DNA from: Chitinophagaceae bacterium
Lineage (GTDB): Bacteria > Bacteroidota > Bacteroidia > Chitinophagales > Chitinophagaceae
Assembly: GCA_025934485.1 (NCBI GenBank)
Contig: JAICXX010000008.1
Location: 16,319-80,318, forward strand
Reading direction: 5' to 3'
Length of the DNA stretch: 64,000 bases
The notes under the pieces were generated by a model, which did not search any database, was not told where the DNA came from, and worked only from the letters and a program-made list of their open reading frames with translations. Made by a program: the position numbers and the translations under genes. Each line of letters opens with the position of its first letter. Position 1 is the stretch's first letter. Of the stretch, positions 55,387 to 64,000 are shown piece by piece.

Positions 55387-57309
55387 ATGTGTGGTATTGC
55401 GGGTTTTATTGATTTTCGGAAAAATTCGGGTCCTGATGTGCTCCGGCGCATGACGGATGCGATGACGCACCGTGGGCCGGATGACGCCGGCTACGAAGTG
55501 TATGAAGCTCCGGGTGTGTTCCACGAGTCCCCCGGGGCTTTCATTGGCTTTGGCCAGCGGAGGTTGTCCATTTTGGATCTTTCGCCGCTGGGGCATCAGC
55601 CCATGCATTTCGGGGATCTCATCGTGGATTTCAACGGTGAGATCTATAATTTCAAGGAGATCCGCAAGGAACTGGAGGAGAAGGGTTATACATTTACGTC
55701 ATGGTCCGATACGGAGGTGATCCTCAAAGGGTATCACTGCTGGGGTATGGAGGTCGTGCAAAAGTTCATCGGGATGTATGCGATCGCGTTGTACGACAAG
55801 ATCCAGGAGAAGGTGATGCTGATCCGGGACAGGGCGGGTGTCAAGCCGTTGTATTTTTTCCGGAAGGAGGATGTCCTGCTTTTCGGCAGTGAGCTCAAGG
55901 CGTTATACGAGCATCCGGCTTTCGAGAAAAAGATCGATGCCAATAGTCTCGCTTTGTTCCTGCAATACAGCTATATCCCTGCGCCGCATAGCATTTTCCG
56001 GGATACGTTCAAGGTGTTACCCGGCCATTACCTGGTGGTGGATCTCAAAAACCGGCAGCAGGAACTGATAAAATACTGGGACGTTTTCGATGCCTATAAC
56101 CAACCCAAGATCGCGGTCAGCGATCAGGAGGCGATCGACGAGACGGATAAGCTGTTGAAGAATGCGTATGAGTACAGGATGGTAGCCGATGTTCCGGTGG
56201 GGATCTTTCTGAGCGGCGGGTACGACAGCTCGAGTGTCGCCGCGCTTTTGCAGACGGGCCGTACGGAGCGGTTAAAGACGTTCACCATTGGATTCCATGA
56301 GGATGAGTTCAACGAGGCGCCGGAAGCCAAAAAGATCGCGGATTATCTCGGGACGGATCATACGGAATGGTATCTTACCTCCAAAGAGGCGGGTGGGGTA
56401 CTGGATCTGCTGCCGGGGATCTATGATGAACCTTTTGCGGACAACAGTACGGTGCCGACGGTGCTGGTGAGCAAGCTCGCGCGTCAGCAGGTGAAGGTAG
56501 CGTTGAGTGCGGATGGCGGTGATGAGATCTTTGGCGGATACAACAAGTTCAACCAAGCGGAGCGGTATACCACCCGGATGCCGGCTGCTTTGCAGGGGCT
56601 CCTCAGCGGGACGATGTCGCTGATCAATCCGAAGCATATCCCGTATTTCAACAAAAAATACAATTTCGCCACCCGGTATGAAAAGATGAAGCTGATCTGG
56701 AAGAGCCAGGACCCGGTGCAGGCAGTGAAATATATCAGTCAGTACATCACCGAAAGCGAGGTCGCTTCTTTCCTCCGCGAGGATTTCGAGCGCTATCCTA
56801 CTTTTTTTGACGATGGCGGCAGGCTGGAAAAGAACGATGGCATCGTCAACCGGTTGCTGGCCATCGATTATAAGACTTTCCTGGTTGATAATAACCTGGT
56901 GAAGGTGGACAGGGCTACGATGTCGGTGGGGCTGGAAGGGCGGGAGCCGATGCTGGATCACCGGGTTGTGGAGTTCCTGGCCAAGCTTCCTTCGTCGTTC
57001 AAGATCCGCGATGGGGTCAACAAATGGCTCCTGAAGCAGGTGGTGCATAAATATATACCCAGAGAGCTCATGGAACGGCCAAAACGGCCTTTTATCGCGC
57101 CTTTGCTGGTTTGGTTCAAGGACGATCTCAAGGAGCAGCTGAAATATTATCTGAGCGAGCGGGCATTGGGGATCACCGGGATGTTCGATGCCGCGCCGAT
57201 AGTGGCGTTGAGAGACCGGTACTTAGCCGGTGAAAAGGTCAACTACCAGAAGCTTTGGCAAGTATTAATCTTCCAGCTTTGGTATGACCGCTGGATTGCA
57301 AAATTATAG
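55387..57309 (+). CDS. Asparagine synthase (glutamine-hydrolysing) family protein
   Basis: 640 residues. N-terminal class II amidotransferase starting MCGIAGFIDF with Cys2 as nucleophile; MTHRGPDDAGYEV, FGQRRLSILDLSPLGHQPM and VDFNGEIYNF follow. The synthetase half has the PP-loop PVGIFLSGGYDSSSVAALL (about 275-290) and ALSADGGDEIFGGYNKF, as well as LKVDRATMSVGLEGREPMLDHRVVEF. In polysaccharide clusters such AsnB paralogues amidate a uronic acid or another carboxyl rather than making free asparagine; position between a glycosyltransferase and an epimerase supports that role here. Confidence 0.9.
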   Translation: MCGIAGFIDFRKNSGPDVLRRMTDAMTHRGPDDAGYEVYEAPGVFHESPGAFIGFGQRRLSILDLSPLGHQPMHFGDLIVDFNGEIYNFKEIRKELEEKGYTFTSWSDTEVILKGYHCWGMEVVQKFIGMYAIALYDKIQEKVMLIRDRAGVKPLYFFRKEDVLLFGSELKALYEHPAFEKKIDANSLALFLQYSYIPAPHSIFRDTFKVLPGHYLVVDLKNRQQELIKYWDVFDAYNQPKIAVSDQEAIDETDKLLKNAYEYRMVADVPVGIFLSGGYDSSSVAALLQTGRTERLKTFTIGFHEDEFNEAPEAKKIADYLGTDHTEWYLTSKEAGGVLDLLPGIYDEPFADNSTVPTVLVSKLARQQVKVALSADGGDEIFGGYNKFNQAERYTTRMPAALQGLLSGTMSLINPKHIPYFNKKYNFATRYEKMKLIWKSQDPVQAVKYISQYITESEVASFLREDFERYPTFFDDGGRLEKNDGIVNRLLAIDYKTFLVDNNLVKVDRATMSVGLEGREPMLDHRVVEFLAKLPSSFKIRDGVNKWLLKQVVHKYIPRELMERPKRPFIAPLLVWFKDDLKEQLKYYLSERALGITGMFDAAPIVALRDRYLAGEKVNYQKLWQVLIFQLWYDRWIAKL

Positions 57310-57353
57310 ACCTCTTAAAAATTTGTAAAAACGCACAAAAAAATAAAGCAAAC

Positions 57354-58364
57354 ATGAAAACAAACGTACTTGTGACTGGGGGAGCCGGATTTATCGGATC
57401 ACACGTAGTCAGGCATTGCCTGGACATGGGTTTCAATGTGGTGGCTATGGATGATCTGAGTGGCGGGTTCGAAGATCATATCCCAGAAGGCGCTCATTTT
57501 ATAAAAGGCAGCGTGACGGATCATGAGCTGATCACGGACCTTTTTAATGAGTACCGGTTCTCGTTTGTATATCATCTGGCAGCCTATGCCGCCGAAGGGT
57601 TATCCCATTTTATCCGGCGGTATAACTATGAGACCAACCTGGTTGCCAGCATCAATCTGATCAACGAGTCGGTGAAGCATAAAGTCAAGTGTTTTGTCTT
57701 TACTTCCAGCATTGCGGTATATGGCAAGGGTCAGCTGCCGATGACGGAAGCGATGACGCCGATCCCCGAGGATCCGTATGGGGTGAGCAAGTATGCCGTA
57801 GAGCTGGATCTGCGCGCTGCCCACGAGATGTTCGGGCTTAACTACGTGGTCTTCCGCCCGCACAATGTATATGGTGAGAACCAGAACATCGGCGATAAAT
57901 ACCGGAATGTGATCGGCATCTTTATGAACCAGATCATGCAGGGCAAGCAGCTCACGGTCTTTGGCGATGGCGAGCAGACCCGGGCCTTTAGCTATATCGA
58001 TGATGTGGCTATCCCTATCGCGAAGTGTGTCAATATTCCCGCGGCCTATAACCAGGTGTTCAATGTAGGCGCGGACAAGCCTTATACGGTGAACGAGCTG
58101 GCGAAAGTGGTTTGCGCCGAATTCGGGGTAAAGCCGGATATCAAGCATTTGAATGCCCGTAATGAGGTGATGCATGCCTATTCAGATCACAGCAAGGCCC
58201 GCGAGGTCTTTGGTGCACCTACGGATATCTCGCTGAAAGAGGGCATCGCCCGGATGGCGAAATGGGCGAAAGTCGTTGGCGCGCGTCAGGGACAGGAGTT
58301 CAGCAATATCGAGATCACCGAAAAATTGCCTGATGGCTGGGCCATCGCGAAGGTATTAAAGTAG
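57354..58364 (+). CDS. NAD-dependent nucleotide-sugar epimerase/dehydratase
   Basis: 336 residues, extended short-chain dehydrogenase. Seen: Rossmann GGAGFIGSHVVRH, the Asp of MDDLSGG, catalytic Ser/Thr in FTSSIAVYG, YGVSKYAVEL (YxxxK), RPHNVYGENQN and GDGEQTRAFSYIDDVA. Closest in type to UDP-glucose/UDP-glucuronate 4-epimerases. It supplies an activated sugar for the cluster. Ends seven bases before the glycosyltransferase gene. Confidence 0.9.
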   Translation: MKTNVLVTGGAGFIGSHVVRHCLDMGFNVVAMDDLSGGFEDHIPEGAHFIKGSVTDHELITDLFNEYRFSFVYHLAAYAAEGLSHFIRRYNYETNLVASINLINESVKHKVKCFVFTSSIAVYGKGQLPMTEAMTPIPEDPYGVSKYAVELDLRAAHEMFGLNYVVFRPHNVYGENQNIGDKYRNVIGIFMNQIMQGKQLTVFGDGEQTRAFSYIDDVAIPIAKCVNIPAAYNQVFNVGADKPYTVNELAKVVCAEFGVKPDIKHLNARNEVMHAYSDHSKAREVFGAPTDISLKEGIARMAKWAKVVGARQGQEFSNIEITEKLPDGWAIAKVLK

Positions 58365-58371
58365 CCCGGGC

Positions 58372-59502
58372 ATGACCAAGAAGATCCGGGTATTGGAATG
58401 CATCAGGCAGGGAAAGATAGGCGGCGGGGAGTCACATTTGTTGAGTCTCACCGCAAATCTCGACCGCAATAAGTTCGAACCGGTAGTTCTTTCGTTTACG
58501 GATGGTCCCATGATGGAGCGGCTTAAGGAGATGGGAGTGGAGACGCGGCTGATCCATACCGAGAAGCCTTTCGATATCCGCATCTGGGGGCAGGTGAAAC
58601 GCCTGTTGAAGGCGGAGGCGCCGGATGTGATCCATGCCCATGGTACGAGGGCCTGTTCCAATGTTTTGTGGGCGGCCCGGAAGCTGGGGATCCCCGTGAT
58701 CTATACCATACATGGCTGGTCATTTCACCAGGATCAACATTCGCTGGTGCGGCGGCTTCGGATCAGCGGGGAGAAGTATCTCACGTCGCGGTCGCGGATG
58801 AATATCTCCGTTTCGGCGAGCAACCAGCAGAGTGGCAGGGAGATGATCCCACAGTTCCGCAGCGTCGTGATCAACAATGGCATCGATCAGCAGCGGTTCG
58901 ACCCGGACCGGAGCTATAAAGATATCAAGTGCGAGCTGGGCATCCCGGCGGATAGCATTGTTGTCTTATTCATTGCCCGGTTCACGGCGCACAAGCAGCC
59001 GCTCGCGCTTATCCGGGCTTTTGCCAAAGTGTTGACCCAGCTCGAGGCGGGCACGGGTGTACATCTGCTGATGGTAGGCGATGGAGACGAAAAGGAAGCT
59101 GGGGTAGCATTGGCCGGAGAACTGGGATTGCAAGGCAAAGTGCGTTTCCAGGCGTTCCGGCAGGATGTTCCCGATGTGCTGCATGCCGCCGATATTTTTG
59201 TATTGCCGTCTTTGTGGGAGGGATTGCCTATAGGGTTGCTGGAGGCGATGGCTATGCGGAAGGCGGTGATCGGGACACGAGTGGATGGCACCAGGGAAGT
59301 ATTGCAGGATGGCGAGAATGGGCTCATGGTAGAGTCGGGGGATGTGGATGCGCTGGCTGCGGCGATCGCCCGGCTGGTAGCTGATAAAGCGTTGCGGGAG
59401 TCGCTGCGGACAAAAGCGTATCAAACGGTCCGGCTGCGTTTCGATGCGGCCGCGATGACGAGAGCAATTGAAGATATCTATTTAAAAGTTATAGAACCCT
59501 AA
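58372..59502 (+). CDS. GT4 family glycosyltransferase
   Basis: 376 residues with the GT-B fold: N-terminal LECIRQGKIGGGESHLLSLTANLDR, the VIHAHGTRACSNVLWAARKLG segment, VINNGIDQQRFDPDRSY in the linker, VVLFIARFTAHKQPLALIRAFAKV and the donor-site motif VLPSLWEGLPIGLLEAMAMRKAVIGTRVDGTREVLQDGENG (the E-x7-E pair: Glu in WEGLP and in LLEAMA). A retaining transferase of the polysaccharide cluster. Eleven bases separate it from the methyltransferase gene. Confidence 0.92.
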   Translation: MTKKIRVLECIRQGKIGGGESHLLSLTANLDRNKFEPVVLSFTDGPMMERLKEMGVETRLIHTEKPFDIRIWGQVKRLLKAEAPDVIHAHGTRACSNVLWAARKLGIPVIYTIHGWSFHQDQHSLVRRLRISGEKYLTSRSRMNISVSASNQQSGREMIPQFRSVVINNGIDQQRFDPDRSYKDIKCELGIPADSIVVLFIARFTAHKQPLALIRAFAKVLTQLEAGTGVHLLMVGDGDEKEAGVALAGELGLQGKVRFQAFRQDVPDVLHAADIFVLPSLWEGLPIGLLEAMAMRKAVIGTRVDGTREVLQDGENGLMVESGDVDALAAAIARLVADKALRESLRTKAYQTVRLRFDAAAMTRAIEDIYLKVIEP

Positions 59503-59514
59503 AAACTATCGCAT

Positions 59515-60270
59515 ATGGAATTCGAACGGTTCGCCGATGTGAAGCGGCTAAAATTTATTATCGATGTATTGGAGGCCAAGCTGCCTGCAGGCGCCGAAGT
59601 GTTGGACGTGGGTTGTGGGAACGGCGTCATTTCGCGTAGCCTGGGTGAGAGGGGATTGAACGTTAAAGGCGTCGATGTAAGTGAAAAGGCCATTGCCAGA
59701 GCGCGGGAACTGAATAAATTCCCGAATGTTCGTTTTGATGTGGTGAGCGCCGAGCAACTGGTGGCGGACGGACACCGTTATCATGCGGTGATCTGCAGCG
59801 AGGTGCTGGAGCATCTCAATGACCCCGGCAAATTGCTCAGCGTGTTGTATGAGCTCCTCGATACGAATGGTGTATTGATCGTGACAGTACCCAATGGGGT
59901 AGGGCCGAGGGAGCTGTTCGTCACCCGGCCGATCATCGCGATGCAAAAAAAGAATAGCTGGCAGTGGGCGTTTGTACAGCGGGTAAAAGCAATGTTCGGT
60001 TATAAGGGTACGACTGTTCAAAGCAGCGCCGATGACCTCACACATATACAATTTTTTACTAAGTCGTCGCTGGAAGATCTGGCGAGCCGGAACCGCTTTC
60101 ATATCGTGCGTTTCGGCAAGACCAATTTCATCGAGGATGTATTCCCCTTTAGCTTTTTCTCCAAGAAAATAAAAGTCTTGCAGCGGGTGGATTGCGCATT
60201 CGCCGAGGTCCTCCCATACCAGTGGAATGGCGGTTTTATGACCGTTTGGGAGAAGCGCTTGCATGATTAG
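59515..60270 (+). CDS. Class I SAM-dependent methyltransferase
   Basis: 251 residues. Motif I is VLDVGCGNGVISRSLGERG, acidic end of strand 2 in VKGVDVSEKAI, post-I FDVVSAEQL, and motif IV VICSEVLEHLNDP. C-terminal residues give no hint of the acceptor. As the last gene of the cluster it may cap or modify the glycan, or act on a lipid carrier. It shares the cluster's strand. Confidence 0.88.
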   Translation: MEFERFADVKRLKFIIDVLEAKLPAGAEVLDVGCGNGVISRSLGERGLNVKGVDVSEKAIARARELNKFPNVRFDVVSAEQLVADGHRYHAVICSEVLEHLNDPGKLLSVLYELLDTNGVLIVTVPNGVGPRELFVTRPIIAMQKKNSWQWAFVQRVKAMFGYKGTTVQSSADDLTHIQFFTKSSLEDLASRNRFHIVRFGKTNFIEDVFPFSFFSKKIKVLQRVDCAFAEVLPYQWNGGFMTVWEKRLHD

Positions 60271-60289
60271 CATTTTGATGCTATCTTTG
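60259..60289 (+). promoter_or_regulatory. Promoter, TTG-N20-TATCTTTG
   Basis: TTG at 60259-60261 and TATCTTTG at 60282-60289 are separated by 20 bases, a full match to the Bacteroidota sigma-A consensus TTG/TAnnTTTG. It overlaps the methyltransferase stop and would give a leader of roughly 145 bases before the ATG at 60440. The leader has an ATGCC/GGCAT hairpin near 60395-60414. Confidence 0.65.
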
Positions 60290-60439
60290 GACTTCTTCCT
60301 ACGAACAACCTGCTCGTTCCCTTTCCTGCGATTAACCTTCTGGCTTTTTTCTTTCCTTAGAGAGATCATACTTATTAAAAGCGCCTGTGACTAATGCCAT
60401 TGGAGAAGGCATTCGTAAACTCATTTATTACGCTCAAAA

Positions 60440-63400
60440 ATGAAAAATTCTACACGGATTTTCTATTGGCTGTTGATCGCCACGACCTTTCTTTTTGTCC
60501 AAAACCCTGCAGAGGCGCAAGGCATCCTGAATCCCAGTGACACGGTGGTCACCTTTAACCCGGCGGATACCCCCGCGATCCCTGCTTATGGGCAGATCGC
60601 CAGGTGGGTTCGGACGAAGCGGATGAGCTGGAATACGAGCAACTGGAAGTGTTATATCTACAACGGGAACCAGTTCAGGCTGCGTTTTCCGCCGGATTAT
60701 AACCCCACGGCCAATGACGGCAAGCTCTATCCCATCCTCATCTTCATGCACGGTGATGGAGAAGGGGGATCCGTGTATGACAATGAATATTCGCTTTATC
60801 ATGGCGGCAATGTTTTCGAGACGGCGGTGTCGAACGGAACGTTCGACGGCTATGTGCTGGTGATGCAAACGGGCGGAGGCTGGGGAGCCAACCAAATGGT
60901 AGCGGAGCAGTATATCGTGGACTATATGATCCAGAACAACAAGCTGGATCCTTTTAGGATATACCTCAACGGTCTTTCGGCGGGCGGAGCAGGCGACTGG
61001 CAGTTCTACCAGAGCGCCCCTACTTATCCGGCGGCGGTGTTGCCGATGTCCTCGGTGGCCATTTCCCTGGACAATGCGGATACGGTGTCCAAATATAAAT
61101 TTACCCCGATATGGCTGGTCACCGGCGGCCTCGATGGCTCGCCCGCCCCCTATACGGCGCAACAGGTAACCAATGCTATGACGGCCCAGGGTGCGCATTT
61201 TACATGGTTGGATATGACGACGCAAGGGCATGACACCTGGGACAGCACCTGGTCGATGAAGACTTTCTGGCCGTGGATCAACGCACAATATGCTTCGAAT
61301 CCGTGGTGTCTTTTCGGGAGAACGCAATTCTGTCCTGGGGATTCCATTAATGTCACCATTGGTTTAGTGGCCGGTTACGAGGCTTATCAATGGCGGAAGA
61401 ACGGGGTGGTGATTTCGGGGGCGACTTCGAACACGATCAACGTTACTTCGGTGGGAACATATGACGCGCGGGTCGAGCGAAATGGGTACTGGTCGAACTG
61501 GTCGCCTACGCCGGTGGTCATCGCGATCAAGGCGCCCACCGTCACGCCACCCATAACCGTTTCCGGGTTGATGAGCGATGTGCTCCCGGCAACGGATGGC
61601 AGGAATTATGTGACGCTTACCGTGCCTGACAGCAATTATACCAGCTTTACCTGGGAAAAGGTAGGCAGCGATTCGGTGATCGGGACGCATGGTACGTTGA
61701 AGGTCACCCAGCCGGGGCAGTACATCGTGAGTGTGACGCAGCAATACGGTTGTTCGAGCAATTTCTCACCTCCCTTCAGGGTGGTGGGGGCCGGCGGGCC
61801 GAATCCCCCCAGTGCCGCTACCAACCTGGTCGCGAGTGCACTGTCGTATACGCAGGTGCAGCTGGTGTGGGCGAGGAATCCGCATCCGGCCAACCCAGAG
61901 ACGGGCTTTGAGGTCTACCGGGCCACGAATGTCACGGGGCCCTATACGTTTGCGGGGCTGGTGCCGGCCGACACGGTGGATTTCATCGACAATGGGCTTA
62001 AACCCAATACGCAATATTATTATGTGGTGCGGGCCGTCGATAGTACGGGTGCTGCTCCTTTGTCAAACCAGGTCACGGTGATCACCCAGTCCGACAAGAC
62101 GCCGCCTGCGGCGCCGGCCAGTCTGCGGACGGTCTCTACTACGAGCACGTCGGTAACATTGAGCTGGAACAGTGCGACGGATAATGTAGCGGTGACGGGT
62201 TATTATATCTATGTCAACGGCGCGAAGAGTTATGCCACGACCGCCGGCGATACCACCTTTGTCGTGAGCGACCTGGTGTCCAACCAAGAGTATTCCTTCT
62301 TTGTCGTCGCCGTGGATGGCAGTGGCAATGCGTCGGTACATAGCAACCAGGTCTCGGGGGCAACGGTGAACACGGGACTTTATTACAGTTACTATAGCTT
62401 GAGCTCCGCGCCCAGTGTCATGCCGAATTTCGCCACACTGACGCCCTCCTTTACGGGCAATATGCCGAGTGTGAGTATCGCGGGTGCGACGGCGACAACG
62501 AATTTCGCGTTCGAGTGGAATGGATTTATCCATATACCGGTGACGGGGAATTATGTCTTTCAGACCGTTTCGGATGACGGTAGCCAGGTATGGCTGGGTA
62601 GCCTCAACCAGACGACTTTCCCTTATAGCTATACGGGTACCCCGATTGTGAACGCCAACAAGACGCAGGGCGCTACGGCAACCAACAGCGCTACGCTTGC
62701 GCTGCAAGCGGGTGTCTACCCCATTAGTATTGCCTACTTTCAGGCAGGTGGCGGGTATTCCATGGCTCTGAACTGGTCGACGCCGCAGAGTAATGGCTCT
62801 TTCGTGGCTGTACCTGCCAGCGCCTTCGCGGCCGGCTTTACCCCGGCGGGTACGGCTCCGGCGCAGCCCACGGGTGTGACGGCATGGGCTACGGCTTATA
62901 ATAAAGTAAGCATAGGCTGGACAGACAACAGCAATAACGAAACGGGTTTCGAGATCTATCGTGCTGTCGCCAGTGGCGGAGCGTTGACCATCGTGGGAAC
63001 CACGGGCCCGAATGCGACGAGCTTTGTGGATTCGAGCGTATCGGGTTCCACCACTTATTTCTACCAGGTCGATGCGGTGAACACTTATGGCAGCTCCGGG
63101 TTCGACAGTGCTTCGGTAAGCGGGGTGGCCTATAACTATTACCAGGGTACATTTACCAACCTGGCCGGGCTCCCTGCCCTGGCGCCGGTGTCTACGGGCC
63201 GGCTCAACAATTTCTCGTTATCGCCTGCAACGACGACGACGAATTTTGCCTTTGAATACCTGGGCTTTATTACCATTCCCACTACGGGCACCTATACCTT
63301 CTATACGACGTCCGACGATGGCAGCGACCTATATATCGGCGGGTACGACAGCAGTCACCTGGTGGTGAAGAATGACTTCGCACAGGGGGCTACCCAGCGG

Positions 63401-64000
63401 TCGGGCACGGTGAGTCTCACGCCGGGCCGGTATCCGATCTATGTCACATATTATCAGGGGGGTGGGGGCTATTCGTTGGCGGTCGCTTACAAGGGACCCG
63501 GCATCGCCCAGCGGAATATCCCGGATTCCGTGTTGTATTGTAAGGCGTCGATGACGAAGACACCAGCGTTACCGGCGATCCCTTTCGCGCCGTATGGAGT
63601 GGCGGCGACGTCGCTTTCGTCTTCTAAAGTGAGTATCTCCTGGACGGATAGTTCGGCTACGGTTACCGGTTATCAGCTTTACCGGAGTATCGGCGACACG
63701 GTGCATTTTATGGCCTTTACCACGGCAGCGGCAGGGACGACGACCTTTACCGATACCGCATTGTTCGCCAACACAACCTACTATTACAAGATAGTGGCCA
63801 CCGGGGTAGCGGGTAATTCCGGTTATTCCGCTACGGTCTCGGCGGGGACGCCGGATGTGCTGCCGGTGATCAGCAAGCTGCCGGCGGGTGAGCAGGCGCG
63901 TTACGGTACGACTACGGTATTCAAGGTGAGTGCTACGTCGGTGAACTCGGGTGCGCTGACGTTTACGGCTTACAATCTGCCGGCTTTTGCGTCCTTCGCG
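60440..64000 (+). CDS. Very large secreted esterase with FnIII and PA14 domains (3' end beyond window)
   Basis: The frame is open from ATG at 60440 to the last base: 1187 residues visible, C-terminus missing. Order: signal peptide (cleavage near PAEAQG); an esterase-like alpha/beta hydrolase (about 60-290) with YPILIFMHGDGEGGS, nucleophile elbow YLNGLSAGGAGDW and possible His in TTQGHDTWDS; Ig-like beta segment to about 450; FnIII modules at about 455-550 and 552-640; a PA14-like domain (about 645-790); FnIII (about 805-895); a second PA14-like domain (about 899-1035); FnIII (about 1050-1135); and the start of a He_PIG-like domain. A T9SS sorting domain is to be expected after the window end. 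The hydrolase domain resembles that of the protein at 39795. Confidence 0.85.
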   Translation, partial: MKNSTRIFYWLLIATTFLFVQNPAEAQGILNPSDTVVTFNPADTPAIPAYGQIARWVRTKRMSWNTSNWKCYIYNGNQFRLRFPPDYNPTANDGKLYPILIFMHGDGEGGSVYDNEYSLYHGGNVFETAVSNGTFDGYVLVMQTGGGWGANQMVAEQYIVDYMIQNNKLDPFRIYLNGLSAGGAGDWQFYQSAPTYPAAVLPMSSVAISLDNADTVSKYKFTPIWLVTGGLDGSPAPYTAQQVTNAMTAQGAHFTWLDMTTQGHDTWDSTWSMKTFWPWINAQYASNPWCLFGRTQFCPGDSINVTIGLVAGYEAYQWRKNGVVISGATSNTINVTSVGTYDARVERNGYWSNWSPTPVVIAIKAPTVTPPITVSGLMSDVLPATDGRNYVTLTVPDSNYTSFTWEKVGSDSVIGTHGTLKVTQPGQYIVSVTQQYGCSSNFSPPFRVVGAGGPNPPSAATNLVASALSYTQVQLVWARNPHPANPETGFEVYRATNVTGPYTFAGLVPADTVDFIDNGLKPNTQYYYVVRAVDSTGAAPLSNQVTVITQSDKTPPAAPASLRTVSTTSTSVTLSWNSATDNVAVTGYYIYVNGAKSYATTAGDTTFVVSDLVSNQEYSFFVVAVDGSGNASVHSNQVSGATVNTGLYYSYYSLSSAPSVMPNFATLTPSFTGNMPSVSIAGATATTNFAFEWNGFIHIPVTGNYVFQTVSDDGSQVWLGSLNQTTFPYSYTGTPIVNANKTQGATATNSATLALQAGVYPISIAYFQAGGGYSMALNWSTPQSNGSFVAVPASAFAAGFTPAGTAPAQPTGVTAWATAYNKVSIGWTDNSNNETGFEIYRAVASGGALTIVGTTGPNATSFVDSSVSGSTTYFYQVDAVNTYGSSGFDSASVSGVAYNYYQGTFTNLAGLPALAPVSTGRLNNFSLSPATTTTNFAFEYLGFITIPTTGTYTFYTTSDDGSDLYIGGYDSSHLVVKNDFAQGATQRSGTVSLTPGRYPIYVTYYQGGGGYSLAVAYKGPGIAQRNIPDSVLYCKASMTKTPALPAIPFAPYGVAATSLSSSKVSISWTDSSATVTGYQLYRSIGDTVHFMAFTTAAAGTTTFTDTALFANTTYYYKIVATGVAGNSGYSATVSAGTPDVLPVISKLPAGEQARYGTTTVFKVSATSVNSGALTFTAYNLPAFASFA

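Overview
This window reads as a chromosomal segment from a Bacteroidota bacterium, most likely of the Chitinophagaceae type. The evidence is a SusC/SusD pair, type IX secretion (T9SS) C-terminal sorting domains, MacB/FtsX-like permeases without a nearby ATPase, a CheB-CheR-PAS-histidine kinase fusion, glycoside hydrolases with signal peptides, weak Shine-Dalgarno sites, and TTG/TAnnTTTG-type promoters in a moderately GC-rich genome. The genus is not certain. No rRNA, tRNA, CRISPR array, phage or insertion sequence was recognised.

Layout. 1-2805: end of a LamG-like protein gene overlapping a GH95 fucosidase. 2809-6299 (minus): a histidine-kinase remnant, a dienelactone hydrolase and an FtsX-like permease. 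6583-12504: a beta-helix TSGGN-repeat protein facing a SusD/SusC pair. 12612-18780: M28 peptidase, second FtsX-like permease, two serine hydrolases and an SMP-30 protein. 18782-23010 (minus): a very large chemotaxis-type sensor kinase and its single-domain receiver. 23141-26394 (minus): an FdhF/YdeP-like molybdoenzyme with FdhD. 26414-30582: a penicillin-acylase-type amidase and an S53 peptidase. 30646-36865: an ABC-dependent polysaccharide export and glycosyltransferase cluster (Wzm/Wzt-like, two GT2 proteins, an acyltransferase). 37021-39306: proBA. 39795-44771: a secreted esterase with carbohydrate-binding modules, a GH51 arabinofuranosidase and a GH27 alpha-galactosidase. 44783-50941: a TPP-riboswitch-controlled thiamin operon (thiS-C-tenI-D-E-G-H). 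50983-51373: a decayed T9SS protein. 51506-52330: a PhyH-family dioxygenase. 52768-60270: a second surface-polysaccharide cluster led by a receiver protein and a sugar transferase. 60440 to the end: a very large secreted esterase/PA14/FnIII protein that runs off the window.

How the genes work together. The GH95, GH51, GH27 and esterase/CBM proteins, SusCD, the secreted peptidase and the acylase fit a life of degrading plant or microbial polymers. The two polysaccharide clusters build surface glycans by different routes: one through an ABC exporter with a substrate-binding Wzt tail, the other starting from a polyprenyl-phosphate sugar transferase. The thiamin operon is a complete HMP and thiazole branch except for thiF.

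The least explained signal is a short intergenic element. It consists of a perfect stem of 7-8 bp whose arms differ completely between copies (loop GGA or GGTA), then a conserved small hairpin GYCC-GAA-GGRC, then AGACATTA. Three clear copies (3888-3927, 6468-6508, 44926-44963) and one degenerate copy (39572-39616) are present. Arm covariation suggests selection on structure. I cannot assign it to a known family.
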